From assembly GCA_031276435.1 (NCBI GenBank), contig JAISNB010000165.1, forward strand, positions 1-16,834: a stretch of 16,834 bases of DNA, read 5' to 3'. A model generated the notes under the pieces. The model made no database searches and had not been told where the DNA came from. It saw only the letters and a list, made by a program, of their open reading frames with translations. The position numbers and the translations under genes were made by a program. This document shows positions 1 through 7,927 of the stretch, in pieces. This stretch comes from Burkholderiaceae bacterium (GTDB taxonomy: Bacteria > Pseudomonadota > Gammaproteobacteria > Burkholderiales > Burkholderiaceae_C). How positions within the stretch are numbered: position 1 is the first letter of the stretch; each line of letters starts with the position of its first letter.

Positions 1-51
1 AAAAAATACGCGCGCGGTCCAATAACAACATGGCCGCCCGCTTTCCCACCC

Positions 52-1311
52 ATGAGATTTCGTTTTTTGATCGTCGTCTGGCGCAACCGGGCTTTCGCCA
101 ACTTTTTGCTGGCGCGTCTTGCGGGCATGTTTGCCACCCAAATCCAGGCGGTTGTCATCGGCTGGCAGGTGTATGCACTCACGGGCAAGGCCATGGCGCT
201 GGCTTATGTTGGGCTGGCGCAATTCCTGCCCATGCTTTTGTTGCTCCTGCCCGCCGGGGATTTGATTGACCGCCGCGCGCGCAAACCCATCCTGATGGCG
301 AGCTGGCTGGTCGCCGCCGTTTGCGCGGGCGCGCTCTGGTGGTTTTCGGCGCATTTCGCCACCGGCGCAACCGCCAGCGCCTGGACGCTGAATGGCGTCT
401 ACGCGGCGCTCGTGCTGTTTGGCTGTTCGCGCGCCTTTTCCGGCCCGGCGGTGCAAAGCCTGTTGCCGCAGATTGTGCCCCGCGCGCAACTGGCGCAGGC
501 CATTGCCGCCAATGGCATGTTGATGCGCGCGGCGAGCATCGGCGGCCCGCTGGTCGGCGGCCTGCTCTACGGGCTGGGCGGTGGCGGCCTGACCTACGCC
601 GTCTGCGCGCTGTGCTTTGTGCTGGGCGTGTGCTTGCTCATCCCGCTTGCGCCCCGCTACGCCGAACCGCGTTCAACCGATGAAGCGGGCGGCATGTGGC
701 GGCGTTTTGGCGCGGGCATTCGCTTCATCCGCCAGCGTCCCATCATCCTGGGCACAATTTCGCTGGACCTTTTCGCCGTGTTGCTGGGCGGTGTGGTGGC
801 GTTGTTGCCCATCTACGCCAAGGAAATCCTGCACGTTGGCCCGCAAGGGCTGGGCGCGTTGCGCAGCGCCATCGCCATTGGCGAAGTCGGCGCGGGATTG
901 TGGCTGAGCCTGCATCCCTTCAACCACGCGGTCGGCAAACGGATGTTCATCGCTGTCGCCATTTTTGGCGCGGCGAACCTCGTGTTTTCGCTCTCGCACT
1001 GGTTCTGGCTCTCCTTTTTCGCCCTGGCGATTGCGGGCGCGGCGGACATGGTGAGCGTCTCCATTCGCGGCGCACTGGTGCAGTTTTCCACGCCCGACGC
1101 CATGCGCGGACGGGTCAGCGCCGTCAATATGCTCTTTATCGGTTCTTCCAACGAACTGGGCGAATTCCGCGCCGGAACCAGCGCCGCGTATTGCGGCCCC
1201 GTCGTCGCCGCAATCCTGGGCGGCTTGTGCACCCTGGGCGTTGTCGGCCTGTGGGCGCGGCTTTTCCCGAGCTTGCGGCAAGTCGACAAATTCGAGGAAG
1301 CCGCTTGCTAA
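52..1311 (+). CDS. MFS transporter, EntS-like (MFS_3) exporter family
   Basis: A 419-residue, very hydrophobic inner-membrane protein consistent with about 12 transmembrane helices, typical of the major facilitator superfamily. The loop 2-3 signature is visible around residues 68-80 (PAGDLIDRRARKP). The C-terminal stretch with SSNELGEFRAG, followed by a final helix and a LFPSLRQVD tail, is what I know from the MFS_3 group that includes the enterobactin exporter EntS and many unassigned proteobacterial exporters. The substrate cannot be read from the sequence. The chosen ATG has no clear Shine-Dalgarno site, and the frame stays open to the left edge without another ATG, GTG or TTG. The true start could therefore lie outside the window, although the N-terminus looks complete for the family. 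The hydroxylase gene follows 41 bp downstream on the same strand, so the two may be cotranscribed. Confidence 0.9.
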   Translation: MRFRFLIVVWRNRAFANFLLARLAGMFATQIQAVVIGWQVYALTGKAMALAYVGLAQFLPMLLLLLPAGDLIDRRARKPILMASWLVAAVCAGALWWFSAHFATGATASAWTLNGVYAALVLFGCSRAFSGPAVQSLLPQIVPRAQLAQAIAANGMLMRAASIGGPLVGGLLYGLGGGGLTYAVCALCFVLGVCLLIPLAPRYAEPRSTDEAGGMWRRFGAGIRFIRQRPIILGTISLDLFAVLLGGVVALLPIYAKEILHVGPQGLGALRSAIAIGEVGAGLWLSLHPFNHAVGKRMFIAVAIFGAANLVFSLSHWFWLSFFALAIAGAADMVSVSIRGALVQFSTPDAMRGRVSAVNMLFIGSSNELGEFRAGTSAAYCGPVVAAILGGLCTLGVVGLWARLFPSLRQVDKFEEAAC

Positions 1312-1352
1312 TCCATCGCCGCGCGTGCAACCCGCATGCCTACAATGTGCGC

Positions 1353-2522
1353 ATGGTTTTCAAAGCAGATGTTTGTATTCGGGGCGCTGGCATTGTGGGC
1401 CGCACGCTGGCTTTGCTGCTGGCGCGCGAGCGTTTGCGCGTGGCGCTGGTGACATCGCCCGCGCCAGATGCGCCACCAGATGATGCGCCGCTGGACGCGG
1501 CGGGCCATGGCGATGTGCGCGCTTACGCGCTCAACGCGGCCAGCCGCGCGCTGCTGGAGTCGCTGCGCTGCTGGCCCGCACCGCTTGATGCCACGCCCGT
1601 GCTCGAGATGCGGGTGCAGGGCGATCGGCAGGGCGCGTTGCGTTTTTCGGCCACCGCGCAAGGCGTCCAGGCGCTTGGCTGGATTGTCGATGTGCCAGCG
1701 CTGGAGCGCCTGCTGATCGAGGCCACGGGTTTCCAGGCGGGCATCGCGCAGGTGCCGCAAGCCGTTGCCGCGCCACTGACCGTGGTGTGCGAAGGCCGCG
1801 CCAGCCAGTCGCGCGCCGAGTTGGGCGTGGATTTCGAGGTCACGCGATACCCGCATCAGGCCATTGCCACGCGGCTGGAATGCGAGTTGCCGCACGGCCA
1901 GACGGCGCGCCAGTGGTTCACGCCGGAAGGCGAAATTCTCGCCTTCTTGCCGCTGGGTGGCCCGTACGGGCGCAAGGTGGCGGTGGTGTGGTCTGTCATG
2001 CGCGAGCGCGCAGCCGCTTTGATGGCGCTGGACGGCGCCGCGTTTGCCGAGGCGCTGCTGCAAATCAGTGGCGCCGAACTGGGCCCATTGCGCGAATGCG
2101 CCCGGCGCGCCAGTTGGCCTTTGCAGGTGGCGCAAGCCAGCCATTGGGTGGGACAGATGCCGCAGCGGCCACAAGAATGCTTTGCGCTGGCGGGCGATGC
2201 CGCGCACGCCATGCACCCGCTGGCCGGGCAGGGTCTCAACGTGGGCCTGGGCGACGTGGCCGAACTGGCCCGCGTGCTGGCCGCGCGCCAGGCCTGGCGC
2301 GGCGTGGCCGATTTGCGCGTGTTGCGCCATTACGAGCGTGCCCGCAAACTGCCATGGCTGCGCATGAAAATGGCCACCGATGGCCTGCAACAATTGTTTG
2401 CCCATCCAGCGCCTGCCATCGCCCGTTTGCGCAATTGGGGCCTGCTGGCCTTTGACCGCTGTGGCCCCGTAAAATCGTATCTGGCGCAACTGGCCATGGA
2501 AAACAGCGGGCACACGCTTTGA
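1353..2522 (+). CDS. UbiH/UbiF-family FAD-dependent aromatic hydroxylase
   Basis: A 389-residue flavoprotein monooxygenase. The N-terminal Rossmann motif GAGIVG (residues 11-16) binds the ADP part of FAD. The strongly conserved GDAAHAMHPLAGQGLNVG (281-298) is the GD motif of class A aromatic hydroxylases. The middle motif, usually DG-x-x-S-x-x-R, is present here as EGRASQSR (147-154). Length and motifs fit the UbiH/UbiF/COQ6 family, which hydroxylates the ubiquinone ring; which ring position is used, or whether the substrate is ubiquinone at all, cannot be told. The frame is open far upstream, but that part overlaps the MFS gene in another frame. Protein-like sequence begins at this ATG, with an in-frame GTG two codons earlier as an alternative. 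dsbC follows 61 bp downstream. No gene symbol is given because the paralogues cannot be separated by eye. Confidence 0.9.
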   Translation: MVFKADVCIRGAGIVGRTLALLLARERLRVALVTSPAPDAPPDDAPLDAAGHGDVRAYALNAASRALLESLRCWPAPLDATPVLEMRVQGDRQGALRFSATAQGVQALGWIVDVPALERLLIEATGFQAGIAQVPQAVAAPLTVVCEGRASQSRAELGVDFEVTRYPHQAIATRLECELPHGQTARQWFTPEGEILAFLPLGGPYGRKVAVVWSVMRERAAALMALDGAAFAEALLQISGAELGPLRECARRASWPLQVAQASHWVGQMPQRPQECFALAGDAAHAMHPLAGQGLNVGLGDVAELARVLAARQAWRGVADLRVLRHYERARKLPWLRMKMATDGLQQLFAHPAPAIARLRNWGLLAFDRCGPVKSYLAQLAMENSGHTL

Positions 2523-2574
2523 AGCCAGCGCCTCATCCCAGTGATTTGTTTTTTGTTCACCCATTGTTTTTTCC

Positions 2575-2578
2575 GGAG
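2575..2578 (+). promoter_or_regulatory. Shine-Dalgarno site of dsbC
   Basis: GGAG lies 5 nt before the ATG at 2584. It fixes that start, which also gives a complete signal peptide. Confidence 0.7.
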
Positions 2579-2583
2579 TCATC

Positions 2584-3285
2584 ATGAAACGACGCAGCCT
2601 GGCCCTTGCCGCCCTGGCCCTTGCCCTGCCCCTGTGGGCCACCGCGCAGGAAGCGGTTTTGCGCAAGAATCTGGCCGAGCGCATGGGCATGCAGCAAATC
2701 GACGAAGTGCGCAGCGCCCCCATCAGCGGCCTGTACGAAGTGCGCATAGGCAATGACATTTATTATTCTGACGCGCAAGGCAACTATGTTTTGAACGGCA
2801 GCCTGCTGGACACGCGCAACAAGCGGAACCTGACCAGCGAGCGTCTCGAAAAGCTCATGGCCATCCAATTTGACGATCTGGAACTCAAAAACGCCTTCCA
2901 GATTGTGCGCGGCAATGGCAAGCGCAAGGTCGCCATTTTTGAAGACCCCAATTGCGGCTACTGCAAGCGGTTGGAGCAGGACTTGCAAAAAATCGACAAC
3001 CTGACTGTGCACATCTTCCTGGTGCCCATTCTGGGCGCCGACTCCGCGCAGAAATCGCAGCAGATCTGGTGTGCGGCCAATCAGGCCGCCACCTGGAGCG
3101 ACTGGATGCTGCGCGGCGTGGTACCGCAAAACAAGGCCATTTGCGACACCAGCCCGCTGCAAGCCAATCTGGCGTTCATCCAGAAATACCGCATCACCGG
3201 CACGCCGGCCCTGATTTTTGCCGATGGCACGCGCGTGCCCGGCGCCATTGGCGTAGAAGAAATCGAGCGGCTGCTCAATCGCTGA
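2584..3285 (+). CDS. dsbC: Periplasmic thiol:disulfide interchange protein DsbC
   Basis: A 233-residue secreted thioredoxin-fold protein. A signal peptide covers residues 1-21 (basic MKRR start, Ala/Leu core, cleavage probably after ATA). The following part to about residue 75 matches the DsbC dimerisation region, including the GLYEV and YYSDAQGNYVLNG elements. The thioredoxin domain carries the redox motif CGYC at 124-127, preceded by FEDPNC, and the cis-proline loop TGTP at 205-208. A second cysteine pair (C163, C187) corresponds to the structural disulfide region of E. coli DsbC. The enzyme isomerises wrong disulfides in the periplasm and is kept reduced by DsbD, which is not in this window. 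Length is normal. It may be cotranscribed with the upstream hydroxylase gene, but the 61-bp gap leaves room for its own promoter. Confidence 0.96.
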   Translation: MKRRSLALAALALALPLWATAQEAVLRKNLAERMGMQQIDEVRSAPISGLYEVRIGNDIYYSDAQGNYVLNGSLLDTRNKRNLTSERLEKLMAIQFDDLELKNAFQIVRGNGKRKVAIFEDPNCGYCKRLEQDLQKIDNLTVHIFLVPILGADSAQKSQQIWCAANQAATWSDWMLRGVVPQNKAICDTSPLQANLAFIQKYRITGTPALIFADGTRVPGAIGVEEIERLLNR

Positions 3286-3340
3286 GCGACACACTGGCGC
3301 GTGCTCTTTTGAATCATTCAGGAATGTGCGAGAAAGCTTT

Positions 3341-3793
3341 ATGCGTAAAATATCATCCCTGTTGTTCGTGGCAGTCATCATGCTCCACGGCGCCTGCCAG
3401 GCTGGCGGCGCGCCAGAAACAGAGCTTCCCGTGCAAGCCTTCAAGGGCCACGCTGTTTTTGTGTGGAAGGAAAATTCCGTTTACCAGTTTGCATGGCTGC
3501 CGGACACCAATGTGCTCATTAGCAGAAAACTGGTTGCGGAAAAACCGCCCGTCACAGAAAACAGGGTCACAGCCCACATTCCAAAAATGAAAGGGCTGGA
3601 TCAGTTTGTAAAGCTGTTTCTCATCGAAAACCCGCATTCGGCCACTTTCATGGACAACCAGCACAGCCCCATGCGGCCCAGGGCAGAGTTTTCTGATCTG
3701 GTGGATCGCCTGTCCGCCCTGGCCAAAGAAAATGGCGTCGAAATCCAGTTTCTGGATTCCGGAAACAACAGTGGCACCGCCGGTGGGTTCTGA
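3341..3793 (+). CDS. Unrecognised secreted or envelope protein of low GC
   Basis: A 150-residue protein I do not recognise. It begins with MRKISSLLFVAVIMLHGACQA, a convincing signal peptide; cleavage after ACQA is likely. The Cys at residue 19 is preceded by HGA, a poor lipobox, so I favour a periplasmic protein over a lipoprotein. The mature part is polar, with no motif I can name and no cysteines. The ATG at 3341 has GAG 8 nt upstream; a GTG at 3326 in frame is less well placed. GC in 3481-3660 is 87 of 180 bases (48 %), against about 67 % in a line of the next gene, so codon use is clearly unlike its neighbours. The 135 bp after it hold a 6-bp hairpin (3803-3822) without a T tract. The role is unknown. 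Confidence 0.75.
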   Translation: MRKISSLLFVAVIMLHGACQAGGAPETELPVQAFKGHAVFVWKENSVYQFAWLPDTNVLISRKLVAEKPPVTENRVTAHIPKMKGLDQFVKLFLIENPHSATFMDNQHSPMRPRAEFSDLVDRLSALAKENGVEIQFLDSGNNSGTAGGF

Positions 3794-3928
3794 AACGCAT
3801 TCGCAAGGGCCAAAAGCCTTGCCTGGCGGCGGCCCGGTTTCCCCTGGTTTTCTTGCGCAGTCAATGCGCTGCCCGCGCCCAACCCAGCCGCGCAACGGGG
3901 CGGCTTTTAGCCACTGGAAGTTTTCAGC

Positions 3929-5767
3929 ATGTCCGCAAAAACCACCCGCCGCCCGCCCGGATCGCCTGCCGCCGTGCATTACGCGGTCGCGCTCGATTTG
4001 CGCGCGCACCGCTATTGCATCACCCTGAGCATTGCCCGACCCGATGAGGCGCAGCGGTTGTCGCTGCCGGTGTGGATTCCCGGCAGCTATCTGGTGCGCG
4101 ATTTTTCGGGCCAGCTTTTGCGCATCAGCGCCAGCCAGGGGGAGCGCGCGCTCGATTTGCGGCAAACCGGCAAATGCGATTGGCAGGCCGAGCGCGCCAA
4201 CCCGCAGCGGCCCTTGCGCGTGCGCTACGAGGTGTTTGCGCGCGACGCGTCGGTGCGCACCGCCTGGCTGGATGCCGGGCGCGGATTTTTCAATGGTGCC
4301 AGCCTGTTCTTGCAGGTGCACGGGCAGCAGGACGCGCCGCACACGCTGCAAATCGATCCGCCACCGGCCAGCGCCGCCGCCGGTTGGCAACTGGCGACGG
4401 CTTTGCCGCCGCTCAGGACGCGCAAGAACGGCTTTGGCAGCTACCGCGCTGAAAACTACGACGAACTGGTGGACAGCCCGGTGGAGATGGGACCGTTCTG
4501 GCGCGGGGAGTTTGTGGCCCGCGGCGTGCCACACAGTTTTGTGGTGGCCGCCGCGCCAGCGTCTTTCGACGGCGCGCGCCTGCTGGCCGATGTGCGCCGC
4601 GTTTGCGAGGCCGCCATCGACTTCTGGCACGGCGGCAAAGGCAAACCGCCGCACAAACGCTATCTGTTCTTGCTCAACACGCTGGCCGAAGGCTACGGCG
4701 GCCTGGAGCACCGCCACAGCACGGCCCTGCTGTGCGCGCGCCAGGACTTGCCGCGCCAGGGCGGCGCCCCAGCGGGGCATTGCGCCGAAGGCTACGCGCG
4801 CCTGCTGGGACTGATCAGCCACGAATACTTTCACACCTGGAACGTCAAGCGCCTGCGTCCGCTGGAGTTTGCGCGCTACGACTACGGGCGGGAAAACCTC
4901 ACGCCGCTGCTGTGGTTTTTCGAGGGCTTTACCAGCTATTACGACGACTTGCTGCTGCGCCGCGCGGGCCTGATCGACGATGCCGCCTACCTGCGCCTGC
5001 TGGGCAAATGCATCAATCAGGTGTTGCAGGCGCCGGGGCGCAAAGTGCAGTCGGTGGCGCAAGCCAGTGTGGACGCCTGGGTCAAGTACTACCGGCCCGA
5101 CGCCAACACGCCCAACGCCACCATCAGCTACTACAGCAAAGGCGCGCTGGTGGCGCTGTGTCTGGATCTGACCTTGCGGCAAGAGGGCAAAACCACGCTG
5201 GATGAAGTCATGCGCGCACTGTGGCGGCGCTGCCGGGGCGGGCCGATGCAAGAGGCCGATCTGCTGGCCGTGCTGGCCGATCTGGCGGGCCGCCCGTTTG
5301 CCCCGGAAATCAGGCGCTGGGTGCATGGCACGCAGGATTTGCCGCTCCAGCCCCTGCTGGCCGCGCACGGCGTGCGCGTGCTGCAAGAGGCCGCGCCGCT
5401 GACGCAAACGCTGGGCTTGCGCGTGGCCCAATCCTGCGCGGCGACAGGCAGCATCGCCATCGAGACCGTGCTCGACGGCAGCCCCGCGTGGCAAGCGGGC
5501 TTTGCGCCCGGCGATGAATGGCTGGGCATGGAACTGCCGCCGGGCGCCAAACGCGCTGGCAAAAGCGCGCGCGCGCAAGGCTGGCGGCTGAAAACGCTGG
5601 ACGAACTGCCGCTTTACGCGGGCGCGGCGCGCAAGATTGTGGCGCTGGTGGCGCGCGATCGCCAGTTGCTGCGCTTGCCGCTTGCCTTGCCCGGCAGTCC
5701 CGCCAAGGTCTGGCGCCTGACGTTTGACGGCGCTGCCGCGCCCGCCACCGGATGGCCAGGCCGTTGA
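3929..5767 (+). CDS. M61-family metallopeptidase with C-terminal PDZ region
   Basis: A 612-residue zinc peptidase of family M61 (glycyl aminopeptidase type). The N-terminal beta domain contains the family hallmark LPVWIPGSYLVRDF near residues 46-59. The catalytic domain has the zinc site HEYFHTWNVKRLRP starting at H298 (ligands H298 and H302, catalytic E299) and the third ligand in WFFEGFTSYY (E332). A PDZ-like segment follows the helical domain, recognisable by SPAWQAGFAPGDEWLGM near residues 518-534, and may bind substrate C-termini. Length is typical. I see no signal peptide, so it is probably cytoplasmic. GGAAG-like purines (GGAAG, 3916-3920) lie 8 nt before the ATG. The last 16 nt overlap the next gene, which suggests translational coupling with the DUF3108 protein. 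Confidence 0.95.
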   Translation: MSAKTTRRPPGSPAAVHYAVALDLRAHRYCITLSIARPDEAQRLSLPVWIPGSYLVRDFSGQLLRISASQGERALDLRQTGKCDWQAERANPQRPLRVRYEVFARDASVRTAWLDAGRGFFNGASLFLQVHGQQDAPHTLQIDPPPASAAAGWQLATALPPLRTRKNGFGSYRAENYDELVDSPVEMGPFWRGEFVARGVPHSFVVAAAPASFDGARLLADVRRVCEAAIDFWHGGKGKPPHKRYLFLLNTLAEGYGGLEHRHSTALLCARQDLPRQGGAPAGHCAEGYARLLGLISHEYFHTWNVKRLRPLEFARYDYGRENLTPLLWFFEGFTSYYDDLLLRRAGLIDDAAYLRLLGKCINQVLQAPGRKVQSVAQASVDAWVKYYRPDANTPNATISYYSKGALVALCLDLTLRQEGKTTLDEVMRALWRRCRGGPMQEADLLAVLADLAGRPFAPEIRRWVHGTQDLPLQPLLAAHGVRVLQEAAPLTQTLGLRVAQSCAATGSIAIETVLDGSPAWQAGFAPGDEWLGMELPPGAKRAGKSARAQGWRLKTLDELPLYAGAARKIVALVARDRQLLRLPLALPGSPAKVWRLTFDGAAAPATGWPGR

Positions 5768-7002
5768 GCCTTCAAACCGCGCTTGCCGCGCCCCCCGAAA
5801 GCGTGGCGCGTTTGGCGCGGGGCGGGCCTGACGCGCGCGCGCTGCTTGGCATTTTTTTGCTGGCGCTGCTGCTGCACGCGCTGGCGCTCGTCTGGCTGGG
5901 CGGCCTGCTGCAAGCGCCCAGCCAGCTTGAGGCGATGGCGCCCACGTTCTACACCCGCGCCATCGTGCCACAAGCGCCCGCCGCGCCACCAGAAGCCACG
6001 GCAGCGACCGCCGCGCGGCCTGCGGCCCAGAGCGCGCCCGGCGTGGTCAGTGCGCGGAAAGTGGCGGCGGGCGATGGCAAAACCCCAACCCCGCCGCCCG
6101 CGCCCCGGCAGCGCGCCAGTGCCCCAGCACCCAACCATGCCAGCGCGCCCGCGCCCCAAAGGGCCGCCGGTGGCTTGGCGCCCGATGGCGCGGCAAGTGC
6201 ACCCGCTGCGGTCACCAGCGCGGCTGCGGCTGCGGTCGCGGCCAGCCAGCCAGCCGATGCCGATGTGCATGCTGATGCGGGTGAGGATGCGACGCGCGCG
6301 CCACTGGCGGCGGCCAGCGCGCCCGCCGCCACGGATGAAGAAACGCTGGCTTCCTGGCCCGGCGACACGCGGCTGACCTACAAACTTGGCGGCTATTACC
6401 GTGGCGAGCTGAACGGCGACGCGCAAGTGCTGTGGCAGCGCGACGGCGCGCGCTACCAGGCCGTGGTGCAACTGGACGTGGGCTTTTTGCTCAGCACGCG
6501 GCTGACCAGCCAGGGCCAGATCACGCCCGCGGGCCTGTGGCCCGAAGTCTACGAAGAACAAGTGCGCAAAAAATTGCGTGGCGTGCGTCTGGATACCGAA
6601 TACGTGCGCCTGACCAACGGCGAGCGCGTGGCGCGGCCCGCCGACGTGCAGGACACGGCCAGCCAGTTTGTCGAATTGGGGCACCGTTTTGCCACCGGGC
6701 AAATCCGGCTCGAAGCGGGCGGGCAGGTGGATTTCTGGCTGGCGCGCCCGCGCGGCGTGGAGCTTTGGACTTACGACGTGCTGCGCGAAGAAACCCTTTA
6801 CCTGCCGCGTCTGGGCAGCGTGCAGGCGTTTCACCTGAAACCGCGCCCGCTGGACAAACCCGGCGGCAGCATCACGGCTGAAATCTGGTTTGCGCCCAGT
6901 CTGCAATACCTGCCGGTGCGCATACGGCTCAATCAGGGCGAAGACACTTACATGGATTTGCTGGTCGACAAAATCGAGCAACGCCAGGAAAATCCTGATT
7001 AA
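5752..7002 (+). CDS. Membrane-anchored DUF3108 protein with Ala/Pro-rich linker
   Basis: A 416-residue protein in three parts. Residues 31-53 form one hydrophobic helix (ALLGIFLLALLLHALALVWL) with a basic, cytoplasmic-looking N-terminus. Residues about 73-195 are a low-complexity Ala/Pro linker. Residues about 205-412 match DUF3108 as I know it from Burkholderiales proteins next to M61 peptidases (RLTYKLGGYYRGELNGDAQV, then beta-rich sequence to the end). The layout of anchor, Pro-rich spacer and periplasmic domain resembles TonB, but no TonB C-terminal domain is visible. The function of DUF3108 is not firmly established; an outer-envelope role is inference. The ATG lies 16 nt inside the M61 gene in another frame, so expression is probably coupled. 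There is no clear Shine-Dalgarno site. Confidence 0.88.
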   Translation: MARPLSLQTALAAPPESVARLARGGPDARALLGIFLLALLLHALALVWLGGLLQAPSQLEAMAPTFYTRAIVPQAPAAPPEATAATAARPAAQSAPGVVSARKVAAGDGKTPTPPPAPRQRASAPAPNHASAPAPQRAAGGLAPDGAASAPAAVTSAAAAAVAASQPADADVHADAGEDATRAPLAAASAPAATDEETLASWPGDTRLTYKLGGYYRGELNGDAQVLWQRDGARYQAVVQLDVGFLLSTRLTSQGQITPAGLWPEVYEEQVRKKLRGVRLDTEYVRLTNGERVARPADVQDTASQFVELGHRFATGQIRLEAGGQVDFWLARPRGVELWTYDVLREETLYLPRLGSVQAFHLKPRPLDKPGGSITAEIWFAPSLQYLPVRIRLNQGEDTYMDLLVDKIEQRQENPD

Positions 7003-7028
7003 AACCACCGTCAGCGCGCGCGCCGGTG

Positions 7029-7388
7029 TCACGCGATGAATTTTGATCCCAACACAACAAGCGCCAGCAAAACAAGGACCATGGATGCTGTTTTTTGCCT
7101 GGCTTCATCGGCCATGACGATGAGAGTGATTTGAATGAAAACCATGATGCCGCAAACCAGTGCGATGAAAACCAGATTGTTCCCCGCTGTGTCCTCAAAC
7201 CCATGGGCGGTTGCGGCGGCCGTACCCGGATTGCCCTGCGCACTTTGACCCGTAGCGTCCTCAAACCCATGGGCGGCGGCGAGTTCAGCTTCCAGCATCC
7301 AGTCGTATTTGTTGGCCGGGACAATAATCACGACAAATGCGCCCAGCACATAAACCATGTGCGCGATCACGCGGAGAAAATTTTTCAT
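7029..7388 (-). CDS. Small three-helix membrane protein with an internal repeat
   Basis: A 119-residue protein that I cannot assign. Hydrophobic segments at about residues 7-24, 71-92 and 101-118 suggest three transmembrane helices. Between the first and second lies a polar loop in which AHGFED occurs twice (39-44 and 61-66), 22 residues apart; the matching DNA is identical over 20 bases. The ATG at 7388 is preceded on the minus strand by GGAAA at a suitable distance. The gene is convergent with the DUF3108 gene (26 bp between stops) and divergent from the GNAT gene. Local GC is low (26 of 60 bases in 7081-7140), as in the unrecognised gene at 3341. The sequence looks like a real membrane protein, not a chance frame. 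Confidence 0.72.
   Translation of the reverse strand: MKNFLRVIAHMVYVLGAFVVIIVPANKYDWMLEAELAAAHGFEDATGQSAQGNPGTAAATAHGFEDTAGNNLVFIALVCGIMVFIQITLIVMADEARQKTASMVLVLLALVVLGSKFIA
7191..7276. repeat. Perfect 20-bp direct repeat, copies 66 bp apart
   Basis: The sequence GTCCTCAAACCCATGGGCGG occurs at 7191-7210 and again at 7257-7276. The period of 66 bp is 22 codons, so both copies encode the same AHGFED segment of the small membrane protein on the minus strand. Sequence between the copies is not similar, so this is not a simple tandem duplication of the whole 66-bp unit. Confidence 0.9.
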
Positions 7389-7599
7389 GGAATTTCCAAT
7401 TCTCTTTGCGGGGCAAAATGCGCCAGCGCGCCCGGAATTCGACGGTAAAATGCGCGCGCCGCGGCGGCTTGGCTGGCCGCGCCATTGTAACCGAGCGCGC
7501 TTTTGCAAAAAACGCCTTGCCATCTGCCGCGCAGCGCGGTGCAGCAGCGCCCGCCTGAAACGATTTTGAAACTGTTTTTTTGAAAAGGAAAAAACGCCA

Positions 7600-7902
7600 A
7601 TGACCGATTCTCCGGACAACATCACGCTCAACGAGGCCGCGCGGCGCTTTGAATGGCAGGTGCAGGGGCGCATGGCGCGCATTGATTTCACGCGCTTTGA
7701 CGGTGGCATTGCCTATGAACACACGGTGGTGCCCAAGGCGCTTGAAGGCCGCGGCATTGGCAGCGCGCTGGCGCGGCACGCGCTGGACTACGCCGCAAAA
7801 CACGGTCTGAAGGTGCGGCCCGACTGCTCTTTTGTGCGGGCCTACATCGACCGCCATCCGCAGTACCGGCCCATCTCGCTGGCGCACGACGCCGGGGCTT
7901 GA
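7600..7902 (+). CDS. Small GNAT-fold acetyltransferase-like protein (YjdJ type)
   Basis: A 100-residue protein. It carries the acetyl-CoA-binding core of the short GNAT group (Acetyltransf_CG): HTVVPKALEGRGIGSALARHAL at residues 41-62, where the RGxG/A pyrophosphate loop is RGIG, followed by the diagnostic GLKVRPDCSFVRAYIDRHPQY (69-89). Members of this group are about 90-110 residues long, so it is complete. Its substrate is unknown, and the family lacks the N-terminal part of classical GNAT enzymes. AAGGA at 7585-7589 lies 10 nt before the ATG. The 211 bp upstream are shared with the divergent small membrane protein gene and presumably hold both promoters, but I could not pick a convincing -35/-10 pair there. 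Confidence 0.9.
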   Translation: MTDSPDNITLNEAARRFEWQVQGRMARIDFTRFDGGIAYEHTVVPKALEGRGIGSALARHALDYAAKHGLKVRPDCSFVRAYIDRHPQYRPISLAHDAGA

Positions 7903-7927
7903 GGCGCGCGCGCAATCAAGGCAAAAT
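7899..7927 (+). promoter_or_regulatory. Possible promoter of the NlpC/P60 gene
   Basis: TTGAGG (7899-7904) and CAAAAT (7922-7927) are separated by 17 nt and lie about 30 bp before the start codon at 7958. The -35 box overlaps the stop codon of the GNAT gene. It is a modest match to sigma-70 and could be chance. Confidence 0.3.

Noticed and set aside
696..1352. Extension of the hydroxylase frame far upstream
   Set aside because: It overlaps the well-supported MFS gene in another frame, and the flavin-binding N-terminus starts right after 1353.
3283..3311. Possible terminator after dsbC (GAGC...GCTC followed by TTTT)
   Set aside because: Only four outer base pairs with a large irregular loop; too weak to list.
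3341..3400. Lipobox in the unrecognised secreted protein
   Set aside because: The Cys is preceded by HGA with Leu at -4 instead of -3; it fits a normal signal peptide better.
3353..5989. A long minus-strand open frame opposite the M61 peptidase and its neighbours
   Set aside because: It spans several real plus-strand genes and has an Arg/Gln/Ala-rich, domain-free translation typical of shadow frames.
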